Source of the DNA: Thinopyrum elongatum
Taxonomy: Eukaryota > Streptophyta > Magnoliopsida > Poales > Poaceae
Direction of reading: 5' to 3'
Length of the DNA stretch: 64,000 nucleotides
NCBI GenBank assembly: GCA_011799875.1
Contig: CM022297.1
Span: forward strand, 366,649,105-366,713,104
The first letter of the stretch is position 1. Every line of letters begins with the position of its first letter. Under the pieces are notes generated by a model. That model did not search any database and was not told the origin of the DNA. It was given only the letters and a program-made list of their open reading frames with translations. Shown in pieces: positions 1 to 11,998 of this stretch. Both the position numbers and the translations under genes were made by a program.

Positions 1-999
1 AGGAGCAACTAAGGTGGGAACAGAGAAGAGGTAGGTCTTCAAATCTTGTAGCACATCGTCTGCCTCTGGGGTCCACTCCATGGGCCCTGCCTTCTTCAAG
101 ATTTTGAAGAACGACAAGGCGTGTTCGGCGGACTTGGAAATGAACCTGCTCAGCGCGGCAACACATCCAGTCAAACGCCTCACGTCTTTAACTGTCTTGG
201 GTGCTTGAATCTGCTCGATAGCCTTTATCTTGTCGGGGTTGGCCTCTATCCCTCGGTGGGACACAAATAAGCCAAGTAGCTTGCCGGAAGGAACGCCAAA
301 CACACACTTCTCCGGGTTCAGCTTCAAGTTGATCTTGCGCAGATTTGCAAAGGTCTCTTCCAAATCCTGAATGAGAGTCATTCTGTCCTTGGTTTTGACC
401 ACTATATCATCCATATAAGCTTCAATATTTCTGTGCAGCTGGGACTCAAAGCCAATATGTACTGCTCTTGCAAAAGTGGATCCGGTGCTCTTCAACCCGA
501 AGGGCATCCGTACAAAACAGTACGTGCCACACGGGGTTATGAACGCGGTCTTCTCTTCGTCTTCCTTGGACATGAAGATCTGGTGGTATCCAGAGTAGGC
601 ATCCAGGAATGAAAGCAGGTCACACCCGGAGGTGGAATCCACAATCTGGTCAATGCGCAACAAGGGGAATGGGTCCTTCGGGCATGCTTTGTTCAGATCT
701 GTGAAATCTATGCAAAGCCTCCATTTCCCATTCGCCTTGCACACCACCACCGGGTTTGCTAACCATGTTGGATGCAACACTCCTCTGACCATACCAGCTA
801 CCTCAAGTTTCTTGATCTCCTCGGCAATAAACTGCTGCCGCTCCAAAGCTTGCTTCTGGACCTTCTGCTTGATGGGCCGAGCATGTGGGCAGACAGCAAG
901 GTGGTGCTCGATTACCTCCCTGGGAATACCGAGAATTTCAGATGGTTGCCAAGCAAACACATCGACATTCGCCCGCAGGAAGGCAACGAGCGCACTTTC
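1..999 (-). pseudogene. Reverse transcriptase domain, runs off the window
   Basis: Translated on the minus strand, the stretch shows the RT blocks in order: LDAYSGYHQI with its aspartate (about 585-615), CGTYCFVRMPFGL (about 495-535), the catalytic box AYMDDIVV (about 400-425), GVPSGKLLGYLVSHRGIEANP (about 235-300) and the thumb/connection RLTGCVAALSRF (about 145-180). I saw no stop in the parts I translated, so the domain may itself be intact. The YMDD box keeps both aspartates, unlike the copy at 43.4 kb. Confidence 0.85.
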
Positions 1000-1871
1000 C
1001 TATTTGTCGTCGAGGGTGGCACTAATGGTAAAGGTACCATCAGCGCCAGCCAGCCCTGCCGGGACCTTCTTCACAGCGGGTGCAGCAGCTTTGGATCTCT
1101 TGCTATTGGAACTCTCCGGCAAGTCATCAACGGGCGCAACGCACTCCGAAGAGATACACTTCTTGGATTCCTTGCTGGCATCCTTGCTAGCTTTCTCCTT
1201 TTTCTTGATTTCCTTGGCGGGAGCAGCGGCTTCCTCGGCCTCTGTAGCGACTGCTTCCCGGTACATCTTGTCCACGCATATGATTGCATCTTTCTTGTCT
1301 GATGGAATGGAAATGACGCCCATTGGCCCTGGCATCTTCAAAGTGTTGTAGGCATAGTGGGATGCCGCCATGAATTTGGCCAAGGCTGGGCGACCAAGTA
1401 TTCCATTGTACGGCAGGGGGAGGTCAACCACATCAAACACGATCTTCTCAGTCCGGTAGTTCAACTCCCCCCCGAATGTTATCGGAGTGTGATCTTCCCC
1501 TTAGGACGACTCCTTCCAGGGTTGATCCCTTGGAATGTACTAGTAACCTTGAGCTCTTCATCTGCTATCTGGAGTTTGCTGATGACCTTCGAAGAAATCA
1601 GATTCAACCCGGCCCCGCCGTCAACCAACATCTTTGTGACCTTGAGGTTGCGGATCGTTGGTGAAACCAACAACGGCAGACACCCTACCGTGGTAGTTCG
1701 GTCAAGGTGATCCTCCTCATCAAAGATGATGGGCGTGCGGGACCACTTGAGTGGCTACCGAGAATCTGCCGCTCGCTCCATGGCATTGACTTCACGCGCC
1801 CACTTTTTAAGTTGGCGGTGAGAGGAGTGCAGAGATGCACCCCCGTCAATGCATAGGGCGTCAGTGGCTTT
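1000..1871 (-). pseudogene. Aspartic protease region of pol
   Basis: The frame shows the retropepsin active-site motif as VDGGAGLNLIS near 1600-1640, then YNGILGRPALAKFMA (about 1385-1425), the conserved I-L-G-R-P segment of plant gypsy proteases. The region is split at about 1470 and ends with a TAG at 1000-1002 immediately before the reverse transcriptase (FTISATLDDK, stop, ESALVAFL). The protease would cut the polyprotein in virus-like particles; in this copy it is broken. Confidence 0.75.
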
Positions 1872-2843
1872 CTAGAACTCCTGCTCGCTGGTTTCCTCTT
1901 CATCTCCTTCATCACTTTCGTCCTCGCAATCCTTCTTCTCACGGCCTTTGGCGGGTTTCCCTTGATACTGAGGAGCCTTCTCGGGGCGACCCGTTTCGCC
2001 GCCTCGGCCCTTTCCGCCAGTGCCATCTTGGCCTTTCTCCTTATCACGCTTCTCGTACTCAGCCCTCTGCTTCTTGACGAGTTGCTCAACCTGATGACAC
2101 TCCTGAAGATCGTGGCCCTTGGTCTGATGGATCTTGCAGTACGGCCCATCACCCTTCCCAGCCTTCTCGGCAGCCGCGGCTTCCTGACAATCAGTGCATG
2201 CGGCAACAACCTTTCCGGGAACCTCGGTCTTAGCCTTCTTGCCGGTACTAGGTGCACTAAATCCTTCAACGGTCATCACCACTTTATCCTTGCGCTTCTT
2301 TTTGCACTTCTTGCTCTTCTTCTTCTGGTTGGTGGCATCGTCGTCGTCCTCTGGGTCGACATCGATGCCATCTTCTTCACCGGGGAGTCGTCTCCCCTCT
2401 TCTACTCGGGCACACTTATCCACCAGAGTGTATAGCTCATTCACAGTCTTGGGCAACCGAACGTTCATTTTAGAACGTATCCGGCGGTTGCGCATGTTGG
2501 ACTAGAACACAACTATCACAGCTGCCGGGTGGATGTCTGGAATGTTCCTGTGCACCCGACAGAACCTCTGCATGTACTTCCATAGACTCTCTCCTTCCTT
2601 TTGCGAGAGTAGCTGCAAGTCGCAGGGCCGCCCTGGTTCTTGATGGCCGCCCGTGAAGGCACCAACAAACTCATGGCACAGGTCAGCCCAGGTCGAGATG
2701 GAATTCTCTTGCAAGTGCATCAGCCAAGACCTCACATTTGGCTTGAGTGCCAAAGGGAAGTAGTTCGCGAACACCTTCTCGTCTCTTCCCCTGGCAACTT
2801 GAACAGCGATGGTGTAGATGCTCAAGAATTCTGTCGGGTTCAA
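1872..2843 (-). pseudogene. gag capsid and nucleocapsid region
   Basis: 2502-2843 encodes a retrotransposon gag capsid segment: a hydrophobic helix with ANYFPLALKPNVRSWLMHL, then STWADLCHEFVGAF and SLWKYMQRF, the pattern of the Retrotrans_gag family. After a TAG at 2502-2504 the same frame continues as a lysine-rich acidic stretch, then a zinc-knuckle-like CKIHQTKGHDLQEC, and closes with another TAG at 1872-1874. In both places a glutamine would fit the context. Gag normally packages the element RNA; here it cannot be made whole. Confidence 0.8.
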
Positions 2844-3937
2844 TCTTCCATCATACTTCTCTGGTATCTCTGGTTTGAACGTGCGAGCGGATGGCCAACG
2901 GACTTGCCGCAGTTCGCAAGTGAAGGCGGGGCACCAAACCTCGAAAGGCAGGTACCGACCTTCATCGGGCGTGGGCTCATCGACATCGGGGCCATTGCGC
3001 CTATCAGACTGGCGTTGGGTTTCGTGGCGTTGTTCGATGGTGACGCGCGCGTCTTCCCTCCACCTGTCTTCCAGGACTCGTCGCTGGTCTCATCATGCTC
3101 GAGGATCGGACGAAGCCATCAATACATCATCGGGTTCTTGGTCACGTGGCTCTGGCTGCTGCCCCTGCACTGGCTGCCGTGGAGGGGACTGCACCATGGG
3201 GGTGGCCCCTTCGGTACGGCCAGCGGCTCGGGCCGTTGTTGCCACCTGCGGAGGCCGTGACGGGCCCGCTCGCTATGATCCTCCCGCCTCGGCAAAACCA
3301 ATTAGGCTCTGAATGGTGGCTCTCCACTCATCCATCTGATCAACCGCCGGCAGAAATCTCAATAGGAGTTGGGCCCGCGCCATGGCCTCCGAAGCAGTGC
3401 TCGGCATGGATGATGATGTAGACCGTAACGTCGCCTGACTTCTGACGGTGCTGGTAGTGGTAGCGCCGTGCTCTCGTCGCCGTGAGCCAGCTGCTAGGGT
3501 GGCGTGGTGACGAGGTGGGTGTGCTTGGGGATCGGTGGCTCCGTTCGGCGCATCGGCTTGGCCAGCTCGTCCCGGGGGTGACGCGTGCCCCGCGGCTACA
3601 CCCGCAGCGGGGACGGCCGGAGGGTTACGGCTCGCCCCAGGGCGAGCGCCACCGCTGTGGCTGCATCCTTCGGTGAGGTGGAGAGGCGCGGATGGGATGA
3701 TCTCTCCTCCCGAGCGTGGCTGCTGGGATGTTGTTGGCGATGTCCTTCTCCGGTGCCTCCTGCTCCCGTTTCGGCCATAGGGGAGGTGGTGACGACGCCG
3801 CCTACGCCGGCCACGTCCCCCACAGCGTCCATGTCTTCATGCGCCCCCGTAGCCCCTACGGCGTCAGCGACCGCGTGTGGAGGGGCTTTCGAGGTGGACG
3901 GGTGAGCTGCGGCACCGGGTTTCTTCTTGGGTGCCAT
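2844..3937 (-). pseudogene. gag N-terminal region, disrupted
   Basis: The likely polyprotein start is the ATG at 3937 (MAPKKKPG), about 80 bases inside the primer-binding site. It is followed by a low-complexity, alanine-, serine- and proline-rich stretch typical of the leader part of plant gypsy gag. The frame stays open to 3596 and then the reading moves between frames, so the link to the capsid part (2502-2843) is broken. No catalytic or binding motif is visible here. Confidence 0.5.
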
Positions 3938-4014
3938 GGATGATGAAGCCGTCGATGAAGAGAACGATGATGAAAATGACGCGCTGCGTATGCTCTTGGG
4001 TTCGCGCAAGCGCT

Positions 4015-4037
4015 TCCCCCTACCTGGCACGCCAAAG
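4015..4037 (-). other. Primer-binding site of the 1-4955 element
   Basis: On the minus strand the bases next to the LTR read TTTGGCGTGCCAGGTAGGGG. The element at 37630-46115 has the same motif with one change (TTTGGCGCGCCAGGTAGGGG) at the same place. A tRNA 3'-end complement directly inside the 5' LTR is the normal position of a retrotransposon primer-binding site. Confidence 0.8.
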
Positions 4038-4038
4038 A

Positions 4039-4955
4039 TGTCGTTGGAAAACACGGCCACCTATGGGGCCATCGGCCCCTTGTGGTTCGGCAGGGGGGAA
4101 GGACGCATTGCACAAAGAGCGGAGGGCGTGGAGCAGCGCGACAGTGATCACACGGGCAGTTTTTACCCAGGTTCGGGCCGCCGCGAGGCGTAAAACCCTA
4201 CTCCTCCTTTGGTGGATTGATGAGAGGACCGTAGTGGAGACACAATGCTCTAGCCCGGCAAGGTTGCCTCGGGGCGAGGGCAGCTACGCGCGTATGAGTG
4301 TACAAGGGTCCGAATCCTTTCTAAGGTTGCCATGGCCCTCCTTTTATAGATCAAGGGGTCACCACAATGGCAAATCAGTCATTGTGCCCTGATTAGATAG
4401 CAAACAGTGCTATCATACCTAACTCTGTAGACAGGACAGAGCGCATTAAATGCACCGCTTAGTGTCACATCGTAGCGTAGCCCGGCAAGCCTTGCCGGGC
4501 CGTTCGGCCACCTTCTCGCCTGCCTGCGTGACACGTCTCTGGACAGGTGTCATTTGGAGGCGATTTCCTTCGGAAGTGACTGCCACGTGCCAAATAACAG
4601 CCACTTAGCCACTTGTGGGCTTGACACCGCACCGATCGATGACTTGCGTTGCTGTGAGGTGGAGCGGTGGAGCCTTGGCGGGGTAGTCTGCCCTCAGCAT
4701 CCCCGGCAAGCTTGCCGGGGCAGTCTTGAGACTTGTCTTCGGGACAACCTCGACCCCGCCAGGCTCGCCTGCCCGGCAAGGAAGGTTTTTCCTTAGTGGT
4801 ATCTTGCTCCCTTGGTTGGTCTTGGTCTTCTTGATCCGCCCTTTGATTTCTCAAAGAGCTGATCTCTTCTGCTTGGTCTTGTCTTGAATGCTGCAACCTT
4901 GCTCTTGAGCCTGTGTACAGTCTGGGCAACATACCTGGGGTTTGTTGCACCAACA
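4039..4955 (-). repeat. 5' LTR of the 1-4955 element
   Basis: The stretch begins TGTCGTTGG beside the primer-binding site and ends GCACCAACA, so in element orientation it reads TGTTGG...CGACA, with the expected TG/CA ends. A TATA box (TCTATAAAAG) lies at 4341-4350 on the minus strand. The outer end at 4955 is set only by the terminal dinucleotide and is uncertain by a few bases, because the partner LTR is outside the window. Confidence 0.75.
4341..4350 (-). promoter_or_regulatory. TATA box in LTR
   Basis: TCTATAAAAG on the minus strand inside the LTR, in the position expected for the element's own transcription start. Activity is not shown. Confidence 0.55.
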
Positions 4956-5283
4956 ATATGGGTGTTCTATCTAAAACGTTTGTGATGAGTGTTTTAAATT
5001 TAAAAACCGTTGATGTTTTTGAAATCGTTTGATAAGTCTGTACATTCAGAGAGAAAAACACAAGTTTGTTCAAACCATAGGTTTCATTTAGTCACACTTC
5101 GACTTTATATTGATAAGATCGAGATACAGTATTAATAAACCCAAAAAAACTAATTCGGCGGCGGCGGGGGTGGCTTGTCTTGCCAGCGTTGTCATTGTCA
5201 TCCTCCAGGACGCTGTTGTTGAAGTCTTCAAGGCAGCACATAATGTTCTTCACTTGGAAACCAAACACCCTGTCATCGCGCGA
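4956..5283. other. Flank between elements, short exon-like stretch
   Basis: Not part of either neighbouring LTR element. On the minus strand 5150-5265 reads as an open acidic stretch (FGFQVKNIMCCLEDFNNSV, then an Asp/Asn run) downstream of the split frame ending at 5284, so it may be a further exon or 3' part of that gene-like sequence. I do not recognise the product. Confidence 0.3.
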
Positions 5284-5438
5284 TCAACGGGCGGGGCGCG
5301 GGAGGACGGCAACTCGCAGTGATGCGAGGTAGCGATCGACGGTAGCGTCCCATGATGTTGAGGGGGGGGGGGGCGCGTGCACGGGCACGGGTGCGGTGGG
5401 TGCAGGCAAATGCAAGGGGACCGGCACCGCGGTGGGTG

Positions 5439-6798
5439 TGATGTCTACTACACAACTTGTTCTTGTAGACTCGTGTTGGGCCTCCAAGCGCAAAGTTTTG
5501 TAGGACAGTAGCAAATTTCCCTCAAGTGGATGACCTAAGGTTTACCAATCCGTGGGAGGCGTAGGATGAAGATGGTCTCTCTCAAACAACCCTGCAACCA
5601 GATAACAAAGAGTCTCTTGTGTCCCCAACACACCCAATACAATGGTAAGTTGTATAGGTGCACTAGTTCGGCGAAGAGATGGTGATACAAGTGTAATATG
5701 GATAGTTGATATAGGTTTTTGTAATCTGAAAATATAAAAACAGCAATGTAGCAAGTAGTAAAAGTGAGCAAAAATGGCATTGCAATGCTTGAAAACAAGG
5801 CCTAGGGTTCATACTTTCACTAGTGCAAAATCTCTCAAAAATGATAACATAATTGGATCATATAACAATCCCTCAACGTGCAACAAAGAATCACTCCAAA
5901 GTTTCTATAGGAGAACGTAGGATGAAAACATGCATCAACCCCTATGCATAGATTACCCTAATGTCACGTCGGGAATCCGCGAGTTGAGTGCCAAAACATA
6001 CATCAAGTGAATGAATATAATACCCCATTGTCACCACGTGTATCCATATGCAAGATATACATCAAGTGTTCTAAAATCCAATATTCAATCCAACATAACG
6101 AAACATCAAAGAGCAATACTCAATTCATCACAAGAAGGTAGAGAGGGAAGAACACCATAAGATCCAAATATATTAACAAAGCTCATGGTACATCAAGATC
6201 GTGCCAAATCAAGAACACGAGAGAGAGAGAGAGATCAAACACATAGCTACTAGTACATACCCTCAGCCCCGAGGGAAAACTACTCCCTCCTCATCATGGT
6301 GGCTGCCGAGATGATGAAGATGGCCTCCGGTGATGATTTCCCCCTTCAGCAGGGTACCGGAACTGGGTCCGATTGGTTTTTCATGGCTACAGAGGCTTGC
6401 GGTGGCAGAACTTCCCATCTAGGGTTCTTTTTGGGGGTTTGGGTATTTATAGGAATTTTTGGCATTTGTCTCACGTCAAGGGGGTGCTCGAGGGGCCCAC
6501 AAGCTCAGAGCTAGCGCCCTGGGGGTAGGGCGCGCCTAGCGAGCTTATGGACTCCTCATCCACTTCCTGGCCCAACTTCGGTGCTTCGGGGGTCTCTTTT
6601 GGTCTATAAAAAATCACCGTAAATTTTCAGCCCATTCCGAGAACTTTTATTTCTGCACAAAAAACGACACCACGGTAGTTCTGCTGAAAACAGCGTTAGT
6701 CTAGGTTAGTTCTAATCAAATCATACCAAAACCATATAAATTTTTTGTAAACATGGCATGAATACTTCATAAATTATAGATACATTGGAGACATATTA
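5439..6798 (-). repeat. 3' LTR of the 5439-12560 element
   Basis: Starts TGATGTCTACTACACAAC and ends ...GGAGACATATTA against AGCATCCCCAAGCTT. It matches 11182-12560 over its length. A TATA-like CCTATAAATACCC lies near 6441-6453 on the minus strand. The inner terminus is TA instead of CA. Confidence 0.9.
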
Positions 6799-9700
6799 GC
6801 ATCCCCAAGCTTAATTCCTGCTCGTCCTCGAGTAGGTAAATGATAAAAGAAATAATTTATGAAGTGTGAATGCTAGCATAGTGCATAAATTTGACCAATG
6901 ATAGTTCCAAACACTTTTTCTAGCATCATTATATATCATAAACAGTAGCTCATCTGATAAAACTTCTCATGATCAAGTAATGAGCTATTCACATGTTAAA
7001 GCATAGACCATAAACTTTCTTGAAAACTAACAAACTATGTTCTCAGTCATCAAACAATTGCAATTCATCTTATTTTCAGGAACGGTCTATGTAAGAGCTT
7101 TGATTTAGCAAATTCCACATACTCAACTATCAAATAGTCTTCCATGATTGCTGACACTCAAAGCATATTTTTAGAACAAATAGCATCCATCGAACACAGA
7201 GAAAGATAGGGGCTTAATGTTTCGCCTCCCAACTTATTTATCATATAGATAATTGTCAAAAATAATAATTCATGATCAAATATATTTGAATGACCATATA
7301 TCCTTGGATATTTCCCCACCACATGATACTTGCCAACTAGAGAATAATTGAGGTTGAAATGAGAAGGAATACTACTGACTCTTGCATAAAAGTAAAAGAT
7401 AGGCCCTTCGCAGAGGGAAGCAGGGATTTGGAGAGGTGCTAGAGCTTGAAGCTTTTAAAACAGACATGAATATAATTTTGAGAGGCATGCTTTCATTGTC
7501 AATGTAACGACCTTGAGTTCCCAATATCTTCCATGCTAGAGACATTATAGGCAGTTCCCAAACAGAAAGGTAAAGTTTTTACTCCCCCTCCACCAACAAA
7601 CGCAAGCCATGGCGAGCCGAATCCTCGGGTGCCCTCCATACCAACAATGATCTGGGGGAGTTTTGTTTCATTATTATATTTTGATTTTGATTTTGATCAT
7701 AGGACTGGGCATCCCAATTACCAGCCACTTTCTCATGAATGACAAGCGAATAAACACTCATCGTGAGAATAACCCACCTAGCATGGAAGATACTGACTGC
7801 CCCTTGTCGCTTCATGAGTGATTTGGGCATACAAAGCAGATTATTATTTGAAGATTTAGAGTTTGGCACATGCAAATTTACTTGGAATGGTAGGTAAATA
7901 CCGCATATAGGTAGGTATGGTGGACTCATATGGAATAACTTTGGGTTTAAGGAAGTGGATGCACAAGCAGTATTCCCGCTTAGTACAGGTGAAGACTAGC
8001 AAAAGATCCTAAGCAAGCACCACATGTTGGAGGATCCATAACAATATAACTTCTATACAAATATACCCAAACATAACTCATTACGTTGTCTTCCATTTCC
8101 AACTTCAACTAATTTGCTCAAGTTTGAAAAATAATTAATGGGGCTCACAATCATAGAAGATGTCCAAGATAGTATATTTATATGTGAAATCTCTCTTCCT
8201 TCAATATTCTTTCATGAATTGTTCAAGTGACCAATGATGTGTTTGCTAACTTTCAATAAATTTTACCACCTATAATTCTTATATGTGAAGTCATTACTCC
8301 CCATGGGATAAGCTTATGAAACATATATAATTTCAGATTTATTATATTCAATTCATTCAACTATTTACTCATAGGATATAAGTGAAGCACGAGAGTAAAT
8401 GACAAACTACTCCAAAAAGATATAAGTGAAGATCAATGACTAGTTAAATAATTAAGTAGCTATGTGAAGACTCTCTCTGATTAAAAAAATTAGATCTTAA
8501 GTATTTTATTCAAATAGCAAGCAAAATAAAATAAAATGACATTCCAAGGATAGCACATATCATGTGAAGAAGCAAAAACTTAGGCTCAACCAAAACTGAC
8601 CGATCATTGTTGAAGAAGAAAGGTGGGATGCCAACAGGGGCATCCCCAAGCTTAGATGCTTGAGACTTCTTGAAATATTAACTAGGTATGCCTTGGGCAT
8701 CCCCAAGCTTGATCTCTTGTGTCTCCTTAATTCCTCTCATATCACGGTTTCCCTAATTCTTAGAAACTTCATCCACACAGAACTCAACAAGGACTCGTGA
8801 GATAAGTTAGTATAGATCAATGCAAAACCTTATCATTATCTACTGTAGAAAATCACTAAAATTATAATTTGACATTTCATACTAAATCCCTCTGCATATT
8901 TAATAGTCCTATCCTGAAATAGAATCATTAAACAAGCAAACAATGCAAACATAACATCAATCTGTCTAAACAGGACAGTCTGTAAAGAGTGCAATAAAAT
9001 TCATACTTCCGTAACTCAAAAAATTCTGAAAAATTACCACACTATATAAAAAAATATCTCAACGTGTAAAAATTTCAAGATTTTATTATATCCTGACAAT
9101 TCACAAATATTCAAAACATAACAAACTTTCTGTTTTCAAACAGCAACATATAGACTTGCAAAATAAGCATGGTAAAGGCTATACTTGACACTTATATTGA
9201 AGTAGGAGGTGCAAAACATTATTCTAAATAGAATCAAGCAAATCCAACTAAAATAAAATGACGCTTCAAGCAAAACACATATCATGTGACGAATAAAAAT
9301 GTAGCTCTAAGTGAGGTTACCGATAATGTTGAAGACGAAAGAGGGGATGCCTTCCGGGGCATCCCCAAGCTTAGTTGCTTGGATGTTCCTTGAATATTAC
9401 CTTGGGGTGACTTGGGCATCCCCAAGATTAGTTTTTTGCCACTCTTCATTCTTCTCATATCGATATCTCACCCAAAACATGAAAACTTCAATCACACAAA
9501 ACTTAACGGAACTTCGTGAGATGGGTTAGTATAGTAAAACAAATCATTCACTTTGGTACTGTCAAAGACAAGATTCATAATTGTTTCCACATAATTTCTA
9601 ATGTACTCTATAATTTCCACAATTTATATTAAGCAATATAAGCCATAGAAACCATAAAACAAGCAAACTATGCATTGCAAACAGAATCTTTCAAAAACAG

Positions 9701-10066
9701 AACAGTATGTAAATATTTGAATATTGGATACACTTGTGTTACTCTAAAACTTCTGAAAAATTAGAAAAACGTAGGAAATTTATGTATCAAAAATGTGTAA
9801 AAATTTCAGAATTTTTTGACGTTACAGTGAATTTTGATAATTCTGCTACTGGATGCAAAAGTTTCTGTTTTTTGCACAGAATCAAATCAACTAACATCCA
9901 CACTATCCCAAAGGCTTTACTTGGCACTTTATTGAAACAAAAGCTATTAAACATGAATACTACAGTAGCTTAATCATGTGAACACACAAAGACAGTAGGG
10001 GTAAATGTTGGGTTGTCTCCCAACAAGCACTTTTCTTTAATGCCTTTTTAGCTAGGCATGCTGATT
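6799..10066 (-). other. Non-coding internal part with repeated PPT-like motifs
   Basis: No convincing coding frame. The polypurine-tract-like motif GGCATCCCCAAGCTTAG or a close variant (plus strand view) lies next to the LTR at 6799-6813 and again near 8638-8655, 8695-8711, 9356-9374 and 9414-9429; a further copy is at 10841-10856. The 7550-8000 stretch resembles, on the opposite strand, the 3' non-coding part of the 14718-23415 element, so the two elements share ancestry. Confidence 0.6.
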
Positions 10067-10630
10067 TCAATGATGCTCACATAAAAGATAAGAATTGAAA
10101 ATAATGGGAGCATCATGAAGCATATGACTAGCACATTTAAGTCTAACCCACTTCCTATGCATATGGATTTTGTGATCAAACAATTTATGGGAACAAGAAT
10201 CAACTAGCATAGGAAGGCAAAACAAGCAAAACTTCAAAACTTTCAACATAAAGAGAGGAAACTTGATATTATTGAGATATGTAAAAGCATATGTTCCTCT
10301 CTCATAATAATTTTCGGTAGCATCATGAATGAATTCAACAATATAGCTATCACACAAAGCATTCTTTCCATGATGCATAAGCATAGAATTTTTATTACTC
10401 TCCACATAAGCAAATTTCTTCTCATTCATAATAGTGGGAGCAAATTCAATGAAATAACTATCATATGACACTTGATTCACATAATCAATTTGAGCATTAA
10501 AATCATGATGACAAGTTTCATGGATATCATTACTCTTTATAGCATACATATCATCACAATAATCATCATAGATAGCAACTTTTTTTATCATAGTCAATTG
10601 AAACCTCTTCCAAAATAGTGGATTCATCAT
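10067..10630 (-). pseudogene. Element-internal ORF of unknown function, second part
   Basis: 187-codon frame, rich in Tyr, Asp, Asn, His and Cys, with no motif I can name. The first 20 or so codons overlap the end of the upstream reading in a different frame, so a frameshift near 10580-10630 probably separates the two. The overall base composition is AT-rich like the rest of the element. Confidence 0.4.
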
Positions 10631-10691
10631 TAAATAAAGTCATGACCTCTCCAAATCCACTTTTATCAATATTGTAACAAGATTCAACACC

Positions 10692-11054
10692 CTACAAAAT
10701 AGTGGGATCATTAACTAGAGTTGACACTCTTCCAAACCCACTTTCATTAATATAATCATCATAAATAGGAGGCATGTTATCATCATAATAAATTTTCTCA
10801 TCAAAACTTGGGGGACTAAAAATATCATCTTCATCAAACATAGCATCCCCAAGCTTATGGCTTTGCATACCATTAGCATCACAGATATTCAAAGAATTCA
10901 TACTAACAACATTGCAATCATGCTCATCATTCAAAGATTTTATACCAAACATTTTATTGAATTCTTCTTCTATCAATTGAGCACAATTTTCCCTTCCATC
11001 ATTTTCACAAAAGACATTATAAAGACGAATAATATGAGGCAACCTCAATTCCAA
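10692..11054 (-). pseudogene. Element-internal ORF of unknown function, first part
   Basis: 120-codon frame just inside the primer-binding site, starting MELRLPHIIRLYNVFCEN. It is acidic and Asn/Asp-rich, with no gag, zinc-knuckle or pol motif that I recognise. It ends in a TAG at 10692-10694, after which the same region continues in shifted frame as 10067-10630. Its place next to the 5' LTR is where gag would normally start. Confidence 0.45.
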
Positions 11055-11153
11055 TTTTTTGTAGTTTTGTTTTTACAAACCAAACTAGTGATAAAACAAG
11101 AAACTAAAAATATTCAATTGCAAGATCAAAAGATATACCTTCAAGCACTCACC

Positions 11154-11175
11154 TCCCTGGCAATGGCTCCAGAAA
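11154..11175 (-). other. Degenerate primer-binding site
   Basis: Minus strand reads TTTTCTGGAGCCATTGCCAG. The element at 51642-58689 has TTTCTGGCGCCGTTGCCGGG at the same position, so this is a mutated form of the same TGGCGCCGTTGCCGGGGA-type site, common in Athila-like plant gypsy elements. Confidence 0.65.
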
Positions 11176-11181
11176 AGAGCT

Positions 11182-11956
11182 TGATGTCTACTACACAACT
11201 TGTTCTTGTAGACTCGTGTTGGGCCTCCAAGCGCAGAGTTTTGTAGGATGGTAGCAAATTTCCCTCAAGTGGATGACCTAAGGTTTATCAATCCATGGGA
11301 GGTGTAGGATGAAGATGATCTCTCTCAAACAACCCTGCAACCAGATAACAAAGAGTCTCTTGTGTCCCCAACACACCCAATACAATGGTGAATTGTACAG
11401 GTGCACTAGTTCAGCGAAGAGATGGTGATACAAGTGTAATATGGATAGTAGATATAGGTTTTTGTAATCTGAAAATATAAAAACAGCAAGGTAGCAAGTA
11501 GTATAAGTGAGCAAAAATGACATTGCAATGCTTGAAAACAAGGCCTAGTGTTCATACTTTCACTAGTGCAAAATCTCTCAACAATGATAACATAATTGGA
11601 TCATATAACAATCCCTGAACACGCAACAAAGTATCACTACAAAGTTTCTATCGAAGAACGTAGGACAAAAACATGCATCAACCCCTATGCATAGATTACC
11701 CACTGTCACCTCGGGAATCCACGAGTTGAGTGCCAAAACATACATCAAGTGAATCAATATAATACCCCATTGTCACCACGGGTATCCATATGCAAGACAT
11801 ACATCAAGTGTTCTCAAATCCAGTATTCAATCCAACATACCAAACCTCAAAGAGCAAGACTCAATTCATCACAAGAATGTAGAGAGAGAGAACACCATAA
11901 GATCCAAATATATTAACAAAGCTCGTGATACATCAAGATCGTGCCAAATCAAGAAC

Positions 11957-11998
<42 letters not shown>

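Larger units (their letters stand above)
1..4955 (-). mobile_element. Ty3/gypsy LTR retrotransposon, 5' half, cut by window start
   Basis: On the minus strand the order is LTR (4039-4955), primer-binding site, gag, protease, reverse transcriptase, which is the Ty3/gypsy order. The reverse transcriptase runs off the window at base 1, so RNase H, integrase and the 3' LTR are not seen and no target-site duplication can be tested. The primer-binding site type and the gag and RT wording resemble the plant Tat lineage; the lineage is inference. Several in-frame stops interrupt the polyprotein, so this copy is not coding-competent. Confidence 0.9.

Noticed and set aside
632..1351. Long plus-strand open frame
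   Set aside because: It lies opposite the reverse transcriptase and protease, which carry clear motifs on the minus strand; the plus-strand product resembles nothing.
2640..3312. Plus-strand frames over the gag region
   Set aside because: No TATA box, leader or domain found as in the antisense gene at 38845; they appear to be shadows of gag.
5535..5798. Minus-strand frames with hydrophobic stretches in the LTRs (also 11278-11541)
   Set aside because: They lie inside LTR sequence, are repeated in both LTRs and show no start context; chance open frames.
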